A DNA stretch of 64,000 bases from JAWXCB01 sp034440455 (GTDB lineage: Bacteria > Bacteroidota > Bacteroidia > Chitinophagales > CAIOSU01): assembly GCA_034440455.1 (NCBI GenBank), contig JAWXCB010000061.1:24498-88497 (forward strand). The letters are read 5' to 3'. Of the stretch, positions 1 to 8,933 are shown one piece after another (positions within the stretch are counted from its first letter, which is position 1; each line of letters begins with the position of its first letter). Made by a program: the position numbers and the translations under genes. The notes below the pieces were generated by a model. The model did not search any database. It had not been told where the DNA came from and saw only the letters and a list, made by a program, of their open reading frames with translations.

Positions 1-1
1 A

Positions 2-298
2 ATAGGTTTGCCTGCGATATTTCTCCTATTGATTCCCTTCGTTAAAGCCAAAGAGAGCAACAATATTTGGATGACGGACAGAAGGCACATCACCGGAATC
101 ATGATTGCCCTTGGCGGACTGATTACATGGGAATTAATTCAAGGTTTTTTGCCAAAGGCACACTTTGACCTCAATGATATTTTATGGACTTGCCTGGGTT
201 GCCTGACGTTTTATTTTATTTGGCGCATTGTGCCAAAAACTATCAGACAAGAAAACATCCGCATCAATGTGAAAACGGAAACTGAACAAACGGCTTGA
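2..298 (+). CDS. VanZ-like small membrane protein, 5' end cut by the window
   Basis: The reading frame is open back to the first base, so the true start is probably outside the window; TTG at position 8 is the first possible start inside it. About 98 residues are visible, with a partial N-terminal hydrophobic stretch, a membrane segment in the middle (ITGIMIALGGLITWEL) and a third near the end. The sequence WELIQGFLP followed by FDLNDILW resembles the YE.LQ..LP and FD..DI..N motifs of VanZ-family proteins. Some VanZ proteins affect glycopeptide resistance, but most are of unknown role. The stop codon lies 5 bases before the next ATG, so the two genes are probably cotranscribed. Family call is tentative. 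Confidence 0.5.
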   Translation: MGLPAIFLLLIPFVKAKESNNIWMTDRRHITGIMIALGGLITWELIQGFLPKAHFDLNDILWTCLGCLTFYFIWRIVPKTIRQENIRINVKTETEQTA

Positions 299-303
299 GT
301 GAT

Positions 304-945
304 ATGAAAATCAAACCACACGAATTGACGGAAAACAATTACGTGTTGCCGGATAGGTTAGAACACAAAGAACTTGTTCCGTTCCTGCGAACTTATATCA
401 AGAAACGAACAAAATATTCGGTCATTTATTACCTGTGCAATTTGATAGTAATTGGGTTTGCCGCTTACTTTTTTGTTCAAGGTCACAACTCATCTGACTA
501 TCACTTAGATGACCAATTCACACACTTCGCCTATGGAATTGCTATTGCTTTTGCAATAATTCCCCTGCACGAGTATATCCACGTTTTGGCATACAAATCA
601 CAAGGCGCGACAAATACTTCTTATGACGCTAACCTGAAAATATTTTACTTTATGTCTCTTGCTGACAAGTTTGTGGCAAACAAAAAAGAATTTAAAGTTG
701 TTGCCCTCGCTCCATTTTTAATTATCACAACTGCATTGACAATATTGCTATTCATTGTAAACCAAAATTGGACACTCACACTAATCGGAGTTTTATTGAC
801 ACCTACTGCAATGTGCATGGGCGACTTTGGGTTGTTGAGTTACTTTGAATATAACAAGTTGAAAGAAGTAGTGACATTTGACGACATCGAGAACAAAGTA
901 TCCTACTTTTATGGGCGCACAGACGAAAGAAAAGCGACCGCATAA
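304..945 (+). CDS. DUF3267-type putative zincin membrane peptidase
   Basis: 213 residues. ATG at 304 is preferred over the in-frame TTG at 295, which overlaps the upstream stop codon. Four hydrophobic segments are visible, around residues 39-58, 75-95, 135-155 and 160-185. The second carries HEYIH (residues 89-93), an HExxH zinc-binding signature inside a membrane helix, as in the DUF3267 family of putative membrane metallopeptidases. MGDFG in the last segment could supply a third ligand; that is inference. The substrate is unknown. The gene directly follows the VanZ-like gene and converges with the phosphodiesterase gene. Confidence is good for the family and low for any substrate. Confidence 0.65.
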   Translation: MKIKPHELTENNYVLPDRLEHKELVPFLRTYIKKRTKYSVIYYLCNLIVIGFAAYFFVQGHNSSDYHLDDQFTHFAYGIAIAFAIIPLHEYIHVLAYKSQGATNTSYDANLKIFYFMSLADKFVANKKEFKVVALAPFLIITTALTILLFIVNQNWTLTLIGVLLTPTAMCMGDFGLLSYFEYNKLKEVVTFDDIENKVSYFYGRTDERKATA

Positions 946-990
946 CATCGGTTTAGCAATATAGCGGCTGCTCTCGCTAATCGCAGAACA

Positions 991-2247
991 TCACCTCCTC
1001 AACTCAATCTTCCGCGTCAGCGTTTGTTTGCCGATAGTAATTTGAGCAATGTATTGCCCAACCGGCTGTTCAGACAAATCAATATTGATTTTGTTTGAGG
1101 TTTGCTGTTCTGTCACTACTTTCACAACGCGCCCAGCTATATCAAACAGGCGTACTTCCACCGGTTGACTATCGCTGTTTTCAAACCACACTGTCACGAT
1201 GCCTGTCGTTGGGTTGGGATAAAGTTTGATATTTTCTGATGCGTCAAATACTTTATTCGTTCCTGTTGTGGAGTCAATGAATGTGTTGAGCCACGACTTG
1301 CCATCAAATCCCCAAGGACCAATATTCTCCGGGTTTTGTCCGGTGTCAAAAATTAAATGATGCAAAGCGGTTACTGCTATATCCGCTTGCACGGGCGAGA
1401 GATTTAACAAAGCCGTATCCACACCGCTCGCATTAAAAATTCCCGTGCCGAGCAGATTGTAGGTGCCCGGGTCGTCCGCATAGATCTGTCCATGCTGCAC
1501 AGCGTTGCCGCTCGCCACCCACCAGATGTGCCGCTCTTCATAGCTGATGCCGCCATGTCCCGTGCCTCTGCCACCGTGGTCGGTAATGAGCAGCACGAGC
1601 CAGTTTTCATCGTTGTAGGTCGGGCGGTTTTTCAAGGCAGTGATGATATTTCCAGTGTGGAAATCATTGTTTTCAATCGCCTGCATGTAGCTGGGATTGT
1701 TTGGGTCAAAACCGCTGGAATGACCTGCAAGGTCAACCGCATCGAAATATACGAACAGCGCATCCAAATCGGGGTCTTGCAACTGCTGCACCGCAACGGC
1801 TTCGGTAGCAGCGCCATCGCCATCAGGCGTTTTCAGTTTTAAATCCCAGCCGTCATTATAGACGTTGTCGCTCATGGGCGCCCACTCCGTTACCTGCACG
1901 CATTTCAAATTGGGGCGCAGCTCTTTCGCGCGTGTTGGAAAATAAGGATAGTCGTTGTAGTTGCTACCCGTGTATGCGTTTGAGAATACGCCATGTTTAT
2001 TCCACCACACGCCCGTCATAATCGTTGACCACGATGGACCGGAAACGGTGATGCCGAGATGCCAAGCATCATACGTGAATAATCCTTCGGCAATCAGCGC
2101 ATCAAGATTTGGAGTGTTCGCCTGTTGCAGCGCATCAGAGCGCACACCATCCCAGCCGATGATGAGTACCTTGCGCGTTTGCGATGCAAATGCAAACAAG
2201 GAAGCGCAAACTAAAATGGAAATGAGTAAGAACTTTCTATTTTTCAT
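991..2247 (-). CDS. Secreted type I phosphodiesterase/alkaline phosphatase superfamily protein with T9SS sorting domain
   Basis: 418 residues. Residues 1-22 form a signal peptide. The catalytic domain starts with IIGWDGVRSD, in which Asp33 is the expected first metal ligand. TVSGPSWSTIMTG at 67-79 places Ser69 where the nucleophilic Thr/Ser of nucleotide pyrophosphatases sits, and the TDHGG..GHGG motif supplies the second metal site. The last ~80 residues (KLYPNPTTG... to the end) are a type IX secretion sorting domain, so the enzyme should be released or anchored at the cell surface. It probably hydrolyses phosphomonoesters or diesters outside the cell; the substrate is not determined. It lies 38 bases downstream of a TonB-dependent receptor on the same strand, which suggests coupled hydrolysis and uptake. 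Confidence 0.8.
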   Translation of the reverse strand: MKNRKFLLISILVCASLFAFASQTRKVLIIGWDGVRSDALQQANTPNLDALIAEGLFTYDAWHLGITVSGPSWSTIMTGVWWNKHGVFSNAYTGSNYNDYPYFPTRAKELRPNLKCVQVTEWAPMSDNVYNDGWDLKLKTPDGDGAATEAVAVQQLQDPDLDALFVYFDAVDLAGHSSGFDPNNPSYMQAIENNDFHTGNIITALKNRPTYNDENWLVLLITDHGGRGTGHGGISYEERHIWWVASGNAVQHGQIYADDPGTYNLLGTGIFNASGVDTALLNLSPVQADIAVTALHHLIFDTGQNPENIGPWGFDGKSWLNTFIDSTTGTNKVFDASENIKLYPNPTTGIVTVWFENSDSQPVEVRLFDIAGRVVKVVTEQQTSNKINIDLSEQPVGQYIAQITIGKQTLTRKIELRR

Positions 2248-2285
2248 GGTTGTGTTTTTTAAAATTTAGTTGCAAGCCGGTTTTT

Positions 2286-5240
2286 TTACATTTCAAACCT
2301 GAATCCTACTTGTCCCTTTTGGCGGTAAAACTCAGTCAGCACAGGACGTTCATACTTTCCGCGATATTCGATAAAGGGATAGTCAAGCAGGTTGTTCAAT
2401 TCTACATAAATCGTATAATGCTTTTTGAAACTGTAGCCGCACTTGAAATCGAGCGAGTATGTTTCCGCCTGGAATACGTCAAAGTCAGTGTTCTTATGCA
2501 GCAAGCCAATGTCTTTCACTGCAGCGAGATTCAGTTCTTTCAAATAATCACCGGTATAATTCAGGGCGATGCTTGCATCCACGCCATGCTTTTCATAAAA
2601 CAATGCGATGTTGTAAAGCAACGGTGATTGTTCTGCCATTGGTTGTTTCTCATCCCTGCCGGGCACTTGCATGCGCGATACGGAAAACGTCACATTTGCA
2701 TTGATTCCAAAGCCGGATAAAAATTTCGGAAGGAAATCAAACTTGCGCTGAATGCTACCTTCCAATCCTGCTACCCATGATTTGCCCGCATTCTCATAGC
2801 TTTTGAAAACGATGCCCGTGCGCTGGTCATAATCGGAGCGCGTAGTTGCAAAGATGTGGTCGGTGACATGCTTGTAATAACCGCCAATAGAAAACATGCC
2901 TTTATTTCCCCAGAAAAATTCATACATCATATCAAGGTTGAACGAGTAGGCAGGCTTGAGTTCGGGATTTCCGAATATAAATTCAAACTCGTTGTAGCGA
3001 ATCACCGCGAAGCCGGGCTTTACTTCAGCAAAATTTTGGCGATGATAGGTGCGTGAAATGGCGGAGCGCAGATTACTTTTTTCATTCAGCGCAACATTGA
3101 TATTCAGCGCAGGCAACACCGCGAGATATTTAATGTCAGTGGAGCGCGGCTCAGAGGGATAATAAACAACTCCCAAAGCAGTATCAATCTGAAAGGCAGT
3201 GCTCAGCGTATCTGACTCCACGTTCATACTCGTATGCTCAAGCCGCAAGCCGCCTACCAACTGTACCTTTTTAGAAACTCGGGCATCCGCCATCATGTAA
3301 CCAGCGGACGAGTATTCCCTGTATTTGTAAGAGGAGCCTACCCATTCTCTGAAAGAGGGGTGCTTATCATTCATCTCCCGTTCGCGCAAGCGGCCGCCAT
3401 ATTGCTCAAGAAATTTTTCACTCTGCTCTTTTGTGAGAAAAGGCATAAACGTGCCCTCGTAAGGGCTTCCATATTCTTTCAGAAAACCACCTTTCTCATC
3501 AAAGGGGTCAGTTTCCATATCCATCATGTAAATCGGCTCGGCAGATGATTGACTGGTGATGTTCAGCAGCCATTCGTGAAAGCTGATATTGCGCTCACCG
3601 ATTTTCAAGCGGAATTTTCCGCCTGCTTTCAGTTCAATTTTTTCATTCAGCTTGTAATGAAAATCCAACTGCCCGATGAAAGGGTCTGATTCCCACGTTG
3701 TGTTTAATTCAGAAAAGGCGCGTTTGAATTCAAAGCTGTCTGCAATGAGCGGAGTTGTTATTTGCGGCTGAATATCGCGGTAATCATCGCCTCTGCCATA
3801 GGGATTATCATCTTCAATCAGCTTTGTTGGAAAAGGATATTGCCCTTCAGCGCCTGTGTAAGCATTGCCATACAAGTCAACAGAATCAATATCGGTGAAT
3901 ACAAACACATTGCGCAAGCCAAACTCCTGTGTGTAGTATCCGTTGCGTTCATCTTTTGAATTATAAGGCGCATTGCTGTAAGAAAACCTGTTGTAGTAAC
4001 CCGACACGCGCGCATCAATCGTAAACTTATCGCTTACAAAAAAATTACTGAAGAACTCTCCTCCTGTAAGGTAACGATTCAATTTCCCGTGCAGCGATTG
4101 CAGGCGCACGCTTTTGCCGTCACCTGAATCATACACGTACATCGTTTTGCGCTGCCACTTGTCATCAAGCATGCTGCCGAACATCATTTTTTGCCCTAAC
4201 CTGATTCGGTTGTTCGGCTTGTATTCCCATGCCACATTTGCGCCTATGGTATTGCGCAAGCCGTCATAATCTTTCAACTCAAGGCGGTTTAGTCCATGAT
4301 TAAAGTTGCTGCCGAAGGCGAGCTTGGAGGCGTGCGCGGCATAATATCTTCCATACCAGGATGTATTTACAACGTAGCTGAATTTTTCATTCTTACTTCG
4401 ACTGCCAAAAAGAAAGTTGATTGTGCCCGATGGTTTTTGCGCAAGCAAACTATAGCCTGCCGCCACATCAACTTCAAGCGTTTTCTTATCAACCGAAGTG
4501 CGTGTGAGAAAATTGATTACACCTCCAACATTGTCGCCTTCCAAATCGGGCGTCACTGTGCGAGATACCACCACATAATCTATCAACTCCGAAGGCAGCA
4601 CTTCAAACTCGAAAATGCGCGTAGTGTTTTCTTCATCAGCAACCGGCAGGCGGTCGCCATTAATCATGGTGGCTGTCCAGTCGTGCGGGGTTCCGCGCAG
4701 TGAAATATTTGCGCCTTCGCCTTTATTGTTTTGCACTGCCGCACCCGCGATGCGCTTCACGCTTTCCGCAGCATTTTTGTCGGGCAGTTTGCTCATGGAT
4801 TCCTGAGAGAGTACAGTAACCACTTGCGCAGAATTTTTCGTAATGCTGATGGCTTTTTCTTCGCTGCCTTTTTCGAGTTCCGATTTCACAATCACTTCAT
4901 CCAGTTTCTTATGGTCTTCCTGTAAAACGATTTTGCCTAACTGGAGTGCCACGCCACCCGAAATCTCAATTTGGATGGTATCGGGTTGAAAGCCGAGGTA
5001 AGTAATAATCAGATGTTGCTCACCGACAGAAATCTTAAAAATTGAAAAACTTCCATCCTGGTCAGAGGTAATGCCGAGCGTTGTGCCTTTCACTACCACT
5101 GATGCTCCGTACAGCGTTTCGCCCGCATTGTCGGTAAGCATACCTGTGACGCTTCCGGTTTGGGCGAAAGCAGATTGAAAGAAAATGAAAGAGAAAAGAG
5201 AAAGAAATAATTTCAAGAGGCGCGGTTCTGTTGGGCGCAC
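2286..5240 (-). CDS. TonB-dependent outer-membrane receptor with carboxypeptidase-regulatory-like N-domain
   Basis: Up to 984 residues. The longest frame starts at GTG (5240). A TTG at 5216 would give a more typical signal peptide (MKLFLSLFSFIFFQSAFAQ), so the start is uncertain. After the signal peptide come a carboxypeptidase-regulatory-like domain (~28-110), a plug (~130-250, with NISLRGT and GGVINF motifs) and a long 22-strand-type barrel ending in GFRFEM, with the terminal aromatic usual for barrel insertion. No SusD-like partner is present. It is the first gene of a two-gene unit with the secreted phosphodiesterase/phosphatase, so an organophosphate or nucleotide-derived ligand is plausible by context only. 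Family call is secure; ligand unknown. Confidence 0.85.
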   Translation of the reverse strand: MRPTEPRLLKLFLSLFSFIFFQSAFAQTGSVTGMLTDNAGETLYGASVVVKGTTLGITSDQDGSFSIFKISVGEQHLIITYLGFQPDTIQIEISGGVALQLGKIVLQEDHKKLDEVIVKSELEKGSEEKAISITKNSAQVVTVLSQESMSKLPDKNAAESVKRIAGAAVQNNKGEGANISLRGTPHDWTATMINGDRLPVADEENTTRIFEFEVLPSELIDYVVVSRTVTPDLEGDNVGGVINFLTRTSVDKKTLEVDVAAGYSLLAQKPSGTINFLFGSRSKNEKFSYVVNTSWYGRYYAAHASKLAFGSNFNHGLNRLELKDYDGLRNTIGANVAWEYKPNNRIRLGQKMMFGSMLDDKWQRKTMYVYDSGDGKSVRLQSLHGKLNRYLTGGEFFSNFFVSDKFTIDARVSGYYNRFSYSNAPYNSKDERNGYYTQEFGLRNVFVFTDIDSVDLYGNAYTGAEGQYPFPTKLIEDDNPYGRGDDYRDIQPQITTPLIADSFEFKRAFSELNTTWESDPFIGQLDFHYKLNEKIELKAGGKFRLKIGERNISFHEWLLNITSQSSAEPIYMMDMETDPFDEKGGFLKEYGSPYEGTFMPFLTKEQSEKFLEQYGGRLREREMNDKHPSFREWVGSSYKYREYSSAGYMMADARVSKKVQLVGGLRLEHTSMNVESDTLSTAFQIDTALGVVYYPSEPRSTDIKYLAVLPALNINVALNEKSNLRSAISRTYHRQNFAEVKPGFAVIRYNEFEFIFGNPELKPAYSFNLDMMYEFFWGNKGMFSIGGYYKHVTDHIFATTRSDYDQRTGIVFKSYENAGKSWVAGLEGSIQRKFDFLPKFLSGFGINANVTFSVSRMQVPGRDEKQPMAEQSPLLYNIALFYEKHGVDASIALNYTGDYLKELNLAAVKDIGLLHKNTDFDVFQAETYSLDFKCGYSFKKHYTIYVELNNLLDYPFIEYRGKYERPVLTEFYRQKGQVGFRFEM

Positions 5241-5359
5241 GAATTTATAAAGAGAGGTGTTAGGGGAATCTTATGGATTGGTTACGTTACTGTTGCGTGC
5301 CTTGCCTGCACTTAATTAATTTAATATAGGCTTCCCTCCCCATTTCTTACTTTCAATCC

Positions 5360-6166
5360 ATGAATGCTCCATTGAAACGGCAGTTTAATAAACGCATCTC
5401 CGATTTTGAGAAAAATTTCAAGCTGGTCTCTAAGAAGATCGATAAAAAAAATATTCATGCCCTTCGGGTTGCTATCAAACGGATTCATGCCTTGCTCCAT
5501 TTTTCAGAATTTATCGCCCCGGAAACTGTTCATGCAAAAAAATCTTACAGGAAGTTGAAGCACTTATCTTCAGAAGCAGGAAAGCTGCGCACACTTCAGA
5601 TGTATGCCTCACTTTTGGAGGAGTTTAAAGAAGGTAAAGAATCGGATAAGTTGAAAATGAAAATCCATGAGCAACGTATTCAGTTTAAAAAGGAGATGCG
5701 GCAGTTCAATACAAAGAAGTGGATGAAGAAAACAGGAAACATTTTGGAACAAGCTCTTGCCATTGCGAAGAGCAATGAGATGCTCAAAAAAATCCTTGTA
5801 TTTGCTACCGGAAAAATCAATCACGCCATCGGGCTTGCAAAGGAACATGAATTTCATGCTGCGCGAAAAGCACTGAAGCATGCCCATTATGTAATGGAAA
5901 CCATTCAGCGGGAAAGGAAAGCATCCGCGATGCTCCGGATGATTGACCCAATTGAAAAGAAAACAGGGAGATGGCAGGACCTTGTAACCGCAAAACAATT
6001 GCTCGATAAGGCAAATCGAAAACAAAAGCTTCATTCTCTTAAATCACGTTTCCAAAAGGAAATGAAATCACTGGACACTCAAATCTGGCAAGATTTCAAA
6101 AAGCTCAAAAAAAAAGGGGACTTCTTCCGAAGCCCCCCTTTTCAATCAGCCCCCATTTATGATTAA
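5360..6166 (+). CDS. CHAD domain protein
   Basis: 268 residues, very rich in Lys and His, and entirely alpha-helical in appearance. The CHAD signature IHALRVAIKRIHALLHF occupies residues 32-48 (His33, Arg36, Lys40, Arg41). A second, weaker repeat, EFHAARKALKHAHYVMETI, lies around 160-178, as expected for the two-fold helical CHAD bundle. CHAD domains bind inorganic polyphosphate through these basic residues. There is no CYTH triphosphatase domain in the protein or nearby. The gene is alone on its strand, between a divergent receptor operon and a convergent surface-protein gene whose stop codon overlaps its own by 4 bases. Its last 19 codons contain a strong hairpin. Confidence 0.85.
   Translation: MNAPLKRQFNKRISDFEKNFKLVSKKIDKKNIHALRVAIKRIHALLHFSEFIAPETVHAKKSYRKLKHLSSEAGKLRTLQMYASLLEEFKEGKESDKLKMKIHEQRIQFKKEMRQFNTKKWMKKTGNILEQALAIAKSNEMLKKILVFATGKINHAIGLAKEHEFHAARKALKHAHYVMETIQRERKASAMLRMIDPIEKKTGRWQDLVTAKQLLDKANRKQKLHSLKSRFQKEMKSLDTQIWQDFKKLKKKGDFFRSPPFQSAPIYD
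6111..6142. terminator. Bidirectional intrinsic terminator inside the end of the CHAD gene
   Basis: AAAAGGGGACTTC, a TTCC loop and GAAGCCCCCCTTTT form a near-perfect hairpin with an A tract on one side and a T tract on the other, so it can terminate on both strands. It lies inside the CHAD coding region, whose stop codon follows at 6164, and just beyond the stop codon of the convergent gene. The C-terminal residues of the CHAD protein are therefore partly dictated by the terminator. Confidence 0.7.
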
Positions 6167-8709
6167 TTAATTACCAGCCTTTTTGTTATTGCTGCGCCAT
6201 TTGCACGAATCGTTACAAAGTACAAGCCCTCACTCAGATTGCTTAAATCCATTCTGGTGGAGTGGTCGCCAGCACTAAGTTTTTCCTCAGCAGTTTCAAA
6301 CATCATTTTACCCGCAATGTCAGACACGCGAACAAATACATCGCTCTGTTCTTTCAGGCTGATGTTTAGAGTAGCAATACCACTTGTCGGGTTTGGATAG
6401 AGGCTGATACTGCCGAAAGTTGCTGTTTCACGAATAGCGGAGCCGAAGTCAACTGCAACCGACCATGTTGTAGTATCAGAACAATTGTCTGCATTTTCAG
6501 CAATCAGTTTCACGGTGTATGTGCCGGGTTCGTCATAAGTGTGCGCGGCATCTTCAAGAATTGAAAATCCGTTGTCGCCAAAATCCCAAATGTAGCTTGC
6601 AGCACCCGTAGATGAATTTGTGAATGTTACTTCCAAACCATCTTCTGTGTAAGCTGCATTTGCAACCGGATTCGGATGCACCGTAACAACAACAGCATCA
6701 GAAACTCCGGTGCCATCGCACGCATTAGCATTTGTAACGTCAACAGTATAGTTACCGCTTCCGCTTACTGTGATGCTCTGCGCTGTTGCGTTATTGCTCC
6801 ACAAATATGAATCTGAGGTTGATGCAGTGAGCGTTACTGAACCGCCTGTGCAAAATTCAACATCACCGGCAACGGATACAGTCGGCTTGGGCGCACTGCC
6901 TACCGAAGTTGTAACTGTGTTGGATGTGGCTTCGCAGCCGTTTGCATCGGTGTGTGTTACAGTGAACGTACCTGAAGTTGAAACGGTGATGCTCTGTGTT
7001 GTTTCACTGCTTGACCATACGTTGCCTGTTGCATAGCTCGATGTTAGATCCACTGAACTGCCTGTGCAGAAGGAAGTATTTCCGCTTGCAGTGATTGTCG
7101 GTGCAGTCGGATTAGGATTTACTGTCACGGAAACAGGCGCAGCAACTTCAGAGCAACCTCGCGCGCTGGTAACAGTTACACCATAGCTTCCTGATGTTGT
7201 TGGAGCGATGCTCGCAGTTGTCGCGCCATTGCTCCACAAATAAGATGCGCCTGTTGCATTAGTTGTAGCGTTGAGCGTTACCGATTCGCCTTGACAAACT
7301 GTAGTGGTTCCAACCGGGGCAACTGAAGCGGTTACAGAATAATCCAACGCGCCATTGTAAACTTGGTTTTGCGGATCCCATTCAGCCCAGCAGCTTGTCC
7401 AGTTGTTAGTACCGAATGCGCCCCTGTATGCAGTTTGCGTGAAGAATGAATTTTGCAACCGTGCATTCGTGAAGGATGCTCCGGTGAGTAATGGTGAATT
7501 TCCATTCAGTGTAAAATCAGGACTACCGAGAGAAACATTCTTGAATTGTAATTCACCAACTGTGTTGTAAGTCGTGTTATCCCATCCTGCTGTTGCGAAC
7601 CAATTGGAAATGTTGAACGCTCCATTTGAGTTGTTTGGATTTGCGGAAGTTGCCGCTGCAAGCGTATCCGTCATTTGCGTAAGCACAGAATTTCTGAATT
7701 GCAAATCATCATTCGTTGCGTTGCCCTGGGTGGAAGTGCTTTCTATCAGCAAGCCCACCGGGTAACCGATATACACTGAATTAAAAACAGAAGTTCTTGT
7801 ATTTCTTCTCAAATGCAACGCCCTGCGGTACAAGCTATTCACGTTGCTGTAATTTGAAGTGAACGCATACGGACCTACAACTGTCACATTGGAAAAATTC
7901 GGAGAAGTGATGGGCGTATTCGTTGTTCCGGTCGCGTCATTATCCGATTCGAAACCGTTTGAGCCTGACTGGTCGGCAACCGAAGTATCGCGCACTACCA
8001 AACCGAATTGAATTTTTCCGCTGAAACCGAAATCTGTATCGAAGTCATCGTCCCAGTTTCTGTAAGCAATCAGATTTTTTGCATTCACCGTTCCGCCAAA
8101 CCATTCGAAAGCATCATCCCCGGTATAGGAAACCTGCACATGCTCAATCACTGTTCTGCTTCCCACACCGGACATCGTTAACCCGTTGATTTCGCTGTTG
8201 GGCTGAAACGGAATGCCACCAAACTCAATGCGCACATAGCGCACCACGCCTGAACTGTCATCATCAACAGGCGATGCGCCACCGCCATAAATTGTTCCCA
8301 CACCGCCTTCTACAATCGCTTCTCCCTGCGCGGTTCCGTTGCCCGGATTTGCAGGCTGGTTCACTGAGCCTTTCCCGCAAAGAATCAATCCGCCCCAGTC
8401 GCCATAGCTTCTCTGCCCGGCAGCTTTTTGTGAAGTAAATACGATTGGTTGTTCTTCTGTGCCATCCGCAATAAGGAACGCATCGCGTTCAACGATGAGT
8501 GCGCCCTTCGTGGTGAAGTCGCCTTTAATCAATGTACCCGGCTCGATGGTGAGCGTTGCTCCGGCTTTCACATATACAAATCCGCTGAGGATGTAAATGT
8601 TATCGTTGCTCCACGATTCACTTGTGGTGATGTTGCCCGACTTTATAATCTGCGCGTTCGCCCCGGCAATTCCGAAAGCAAACGCAAGCAGGAAGAATAA
8701 TTTTTTCAT
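6163..8709 (-). CDS. Secreted beta-helix/Ig-like/PKD surface protein with T9SS sorting domain
   Basis: 848 residues. The signal peptide is 1-19. Residues ~20-430 carry a parallel beta-helix-like region (GNITTSESW, TLTIEPGTLIKGDFTTKG..) of the kind found in large secreted Bacteroidota proteins. Three Ig-like repeats of about 75 residues follow (each with a Cys in the FC.G or VCQGESVTL segment and a GSY/GTF.VTVT.A.GC strand). A PKD domain (YIWDFGDNG, ~690-765) and a type IX secretion sorting domain (ISLYPNPTSG to the C-terminus) complete it. It probably sits on the surface and partners the TonB-dependent receptor encoded 224 bases upstream. Ligand unknown. Domain reading is good, function inferred. 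Confidence 0.75.
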   Translation of the reverse strand: MKKLFFLLAFAFGIAGANAQIIKSGNITTSESWSNDNIYILSGFVYVKAGATLTIEPGTLIKGDFTTKGALIVERDAFLIADGTEEQPIVFTSQKAAGQRSYGDWGGLILCGKGSVNQPANPGNGTAQGEAIVEGGVGTIYGGGASPVDDDSSGVVRYVRIEFGGIPFQPNSEINGLTMSGVGSRTVIEHVQVSYTGDDAFEWFGGTVNAKNLIAYRNWDDDFDTDFGFSGKIQFGLVVRDTSVADQSGSNGFESDNDATGTTNTPITSPNFSNVTVVGPYAFTSNYSNVNSLYRRALHLRRNTRTSVFNSVYIGYPVGLLIESTSTQGNATNDDLQFRNSVLTQMTDTLAAATSANPNNSNGAFNISNWFATAGWDNTTYNTVGELQFKNVSLGSPDFTLNGNSPLLTGASFTNARLQNSFFTQTAYRGAFGTNNWTSCWAEWDPQNQVYNGALDYSVTASVAPVGTTTVCQGESVTLNATTNATGASYLWSNGATTASIAPTTSGSYGVTVTSARGCSEVAAPVSVTVNPNPTAPTITASGNTSFCTGSSVDLTSSYATGNVWSSSETTQSITVSTSGTFTVTHTDANGCEATSNTVTTSVGSAPKPTVSVAGDVEFCTGGSVTLTASTSDSYLWSNNATAQSITVSGSGNYTVDVTNANACDGTGVSDAVVVTVHPNPVANAAYTEDGLEVTFTNSSTGAASYIWDFGDNGFSILEDAAHTYDEPGTYTVKLIAENADNCSDTTTWSVAVDFGSAIRETATFGSISLYPNPTSGIATLNISLKEQSDVFVRVSDIAGKMMFETAEEKLSAGDHSTRMDLSNLSEGLYFVTIRANGAAITKRLVIN

Positions 8710-8747
8710 GACTGTTTGGATTTTGGTTTTACAATTTTTTGTTGCGG

Positions 8748-8755
8748 CAAAAGTA
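8748..8755 (-). promoter_or_regulatory. Candidate -7 box for the beta-helix surface protein gene
   Basis: TACTTTTG on the minus strand matches the Bacteroidota TAnnTTTG consensus exactly and lies 39 bases before the ATG at 8709. No convincing TTTG -33 element is seen at the usual spacing. It suggests the surface-protein gene can be transcribed independently of the upstream receptor. Confidence 0.4.
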
Positions 8756-8933
8756 TTGGCGCACCCTTATCAGTCTTTATCCTGCGTGTTAAGATTGGAT
8801 TATGGGAATTGGTGATTCGCGTTATGCGAATGTTTAGCGGGTGTTAAGCAGGCAAATAGATACCGGTAAACTTGTGACGAGCAACGCTACGGGTACGAGT
8901 TGCGAATGAACTGAAATCAGTACGCGCCAAATC

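Noticed and set aside
1492..1842. ORF antisense to the phosphodiesterase gene
   Set aside because: Frame shadow opposite a gene with a full set of catalytic motifs.
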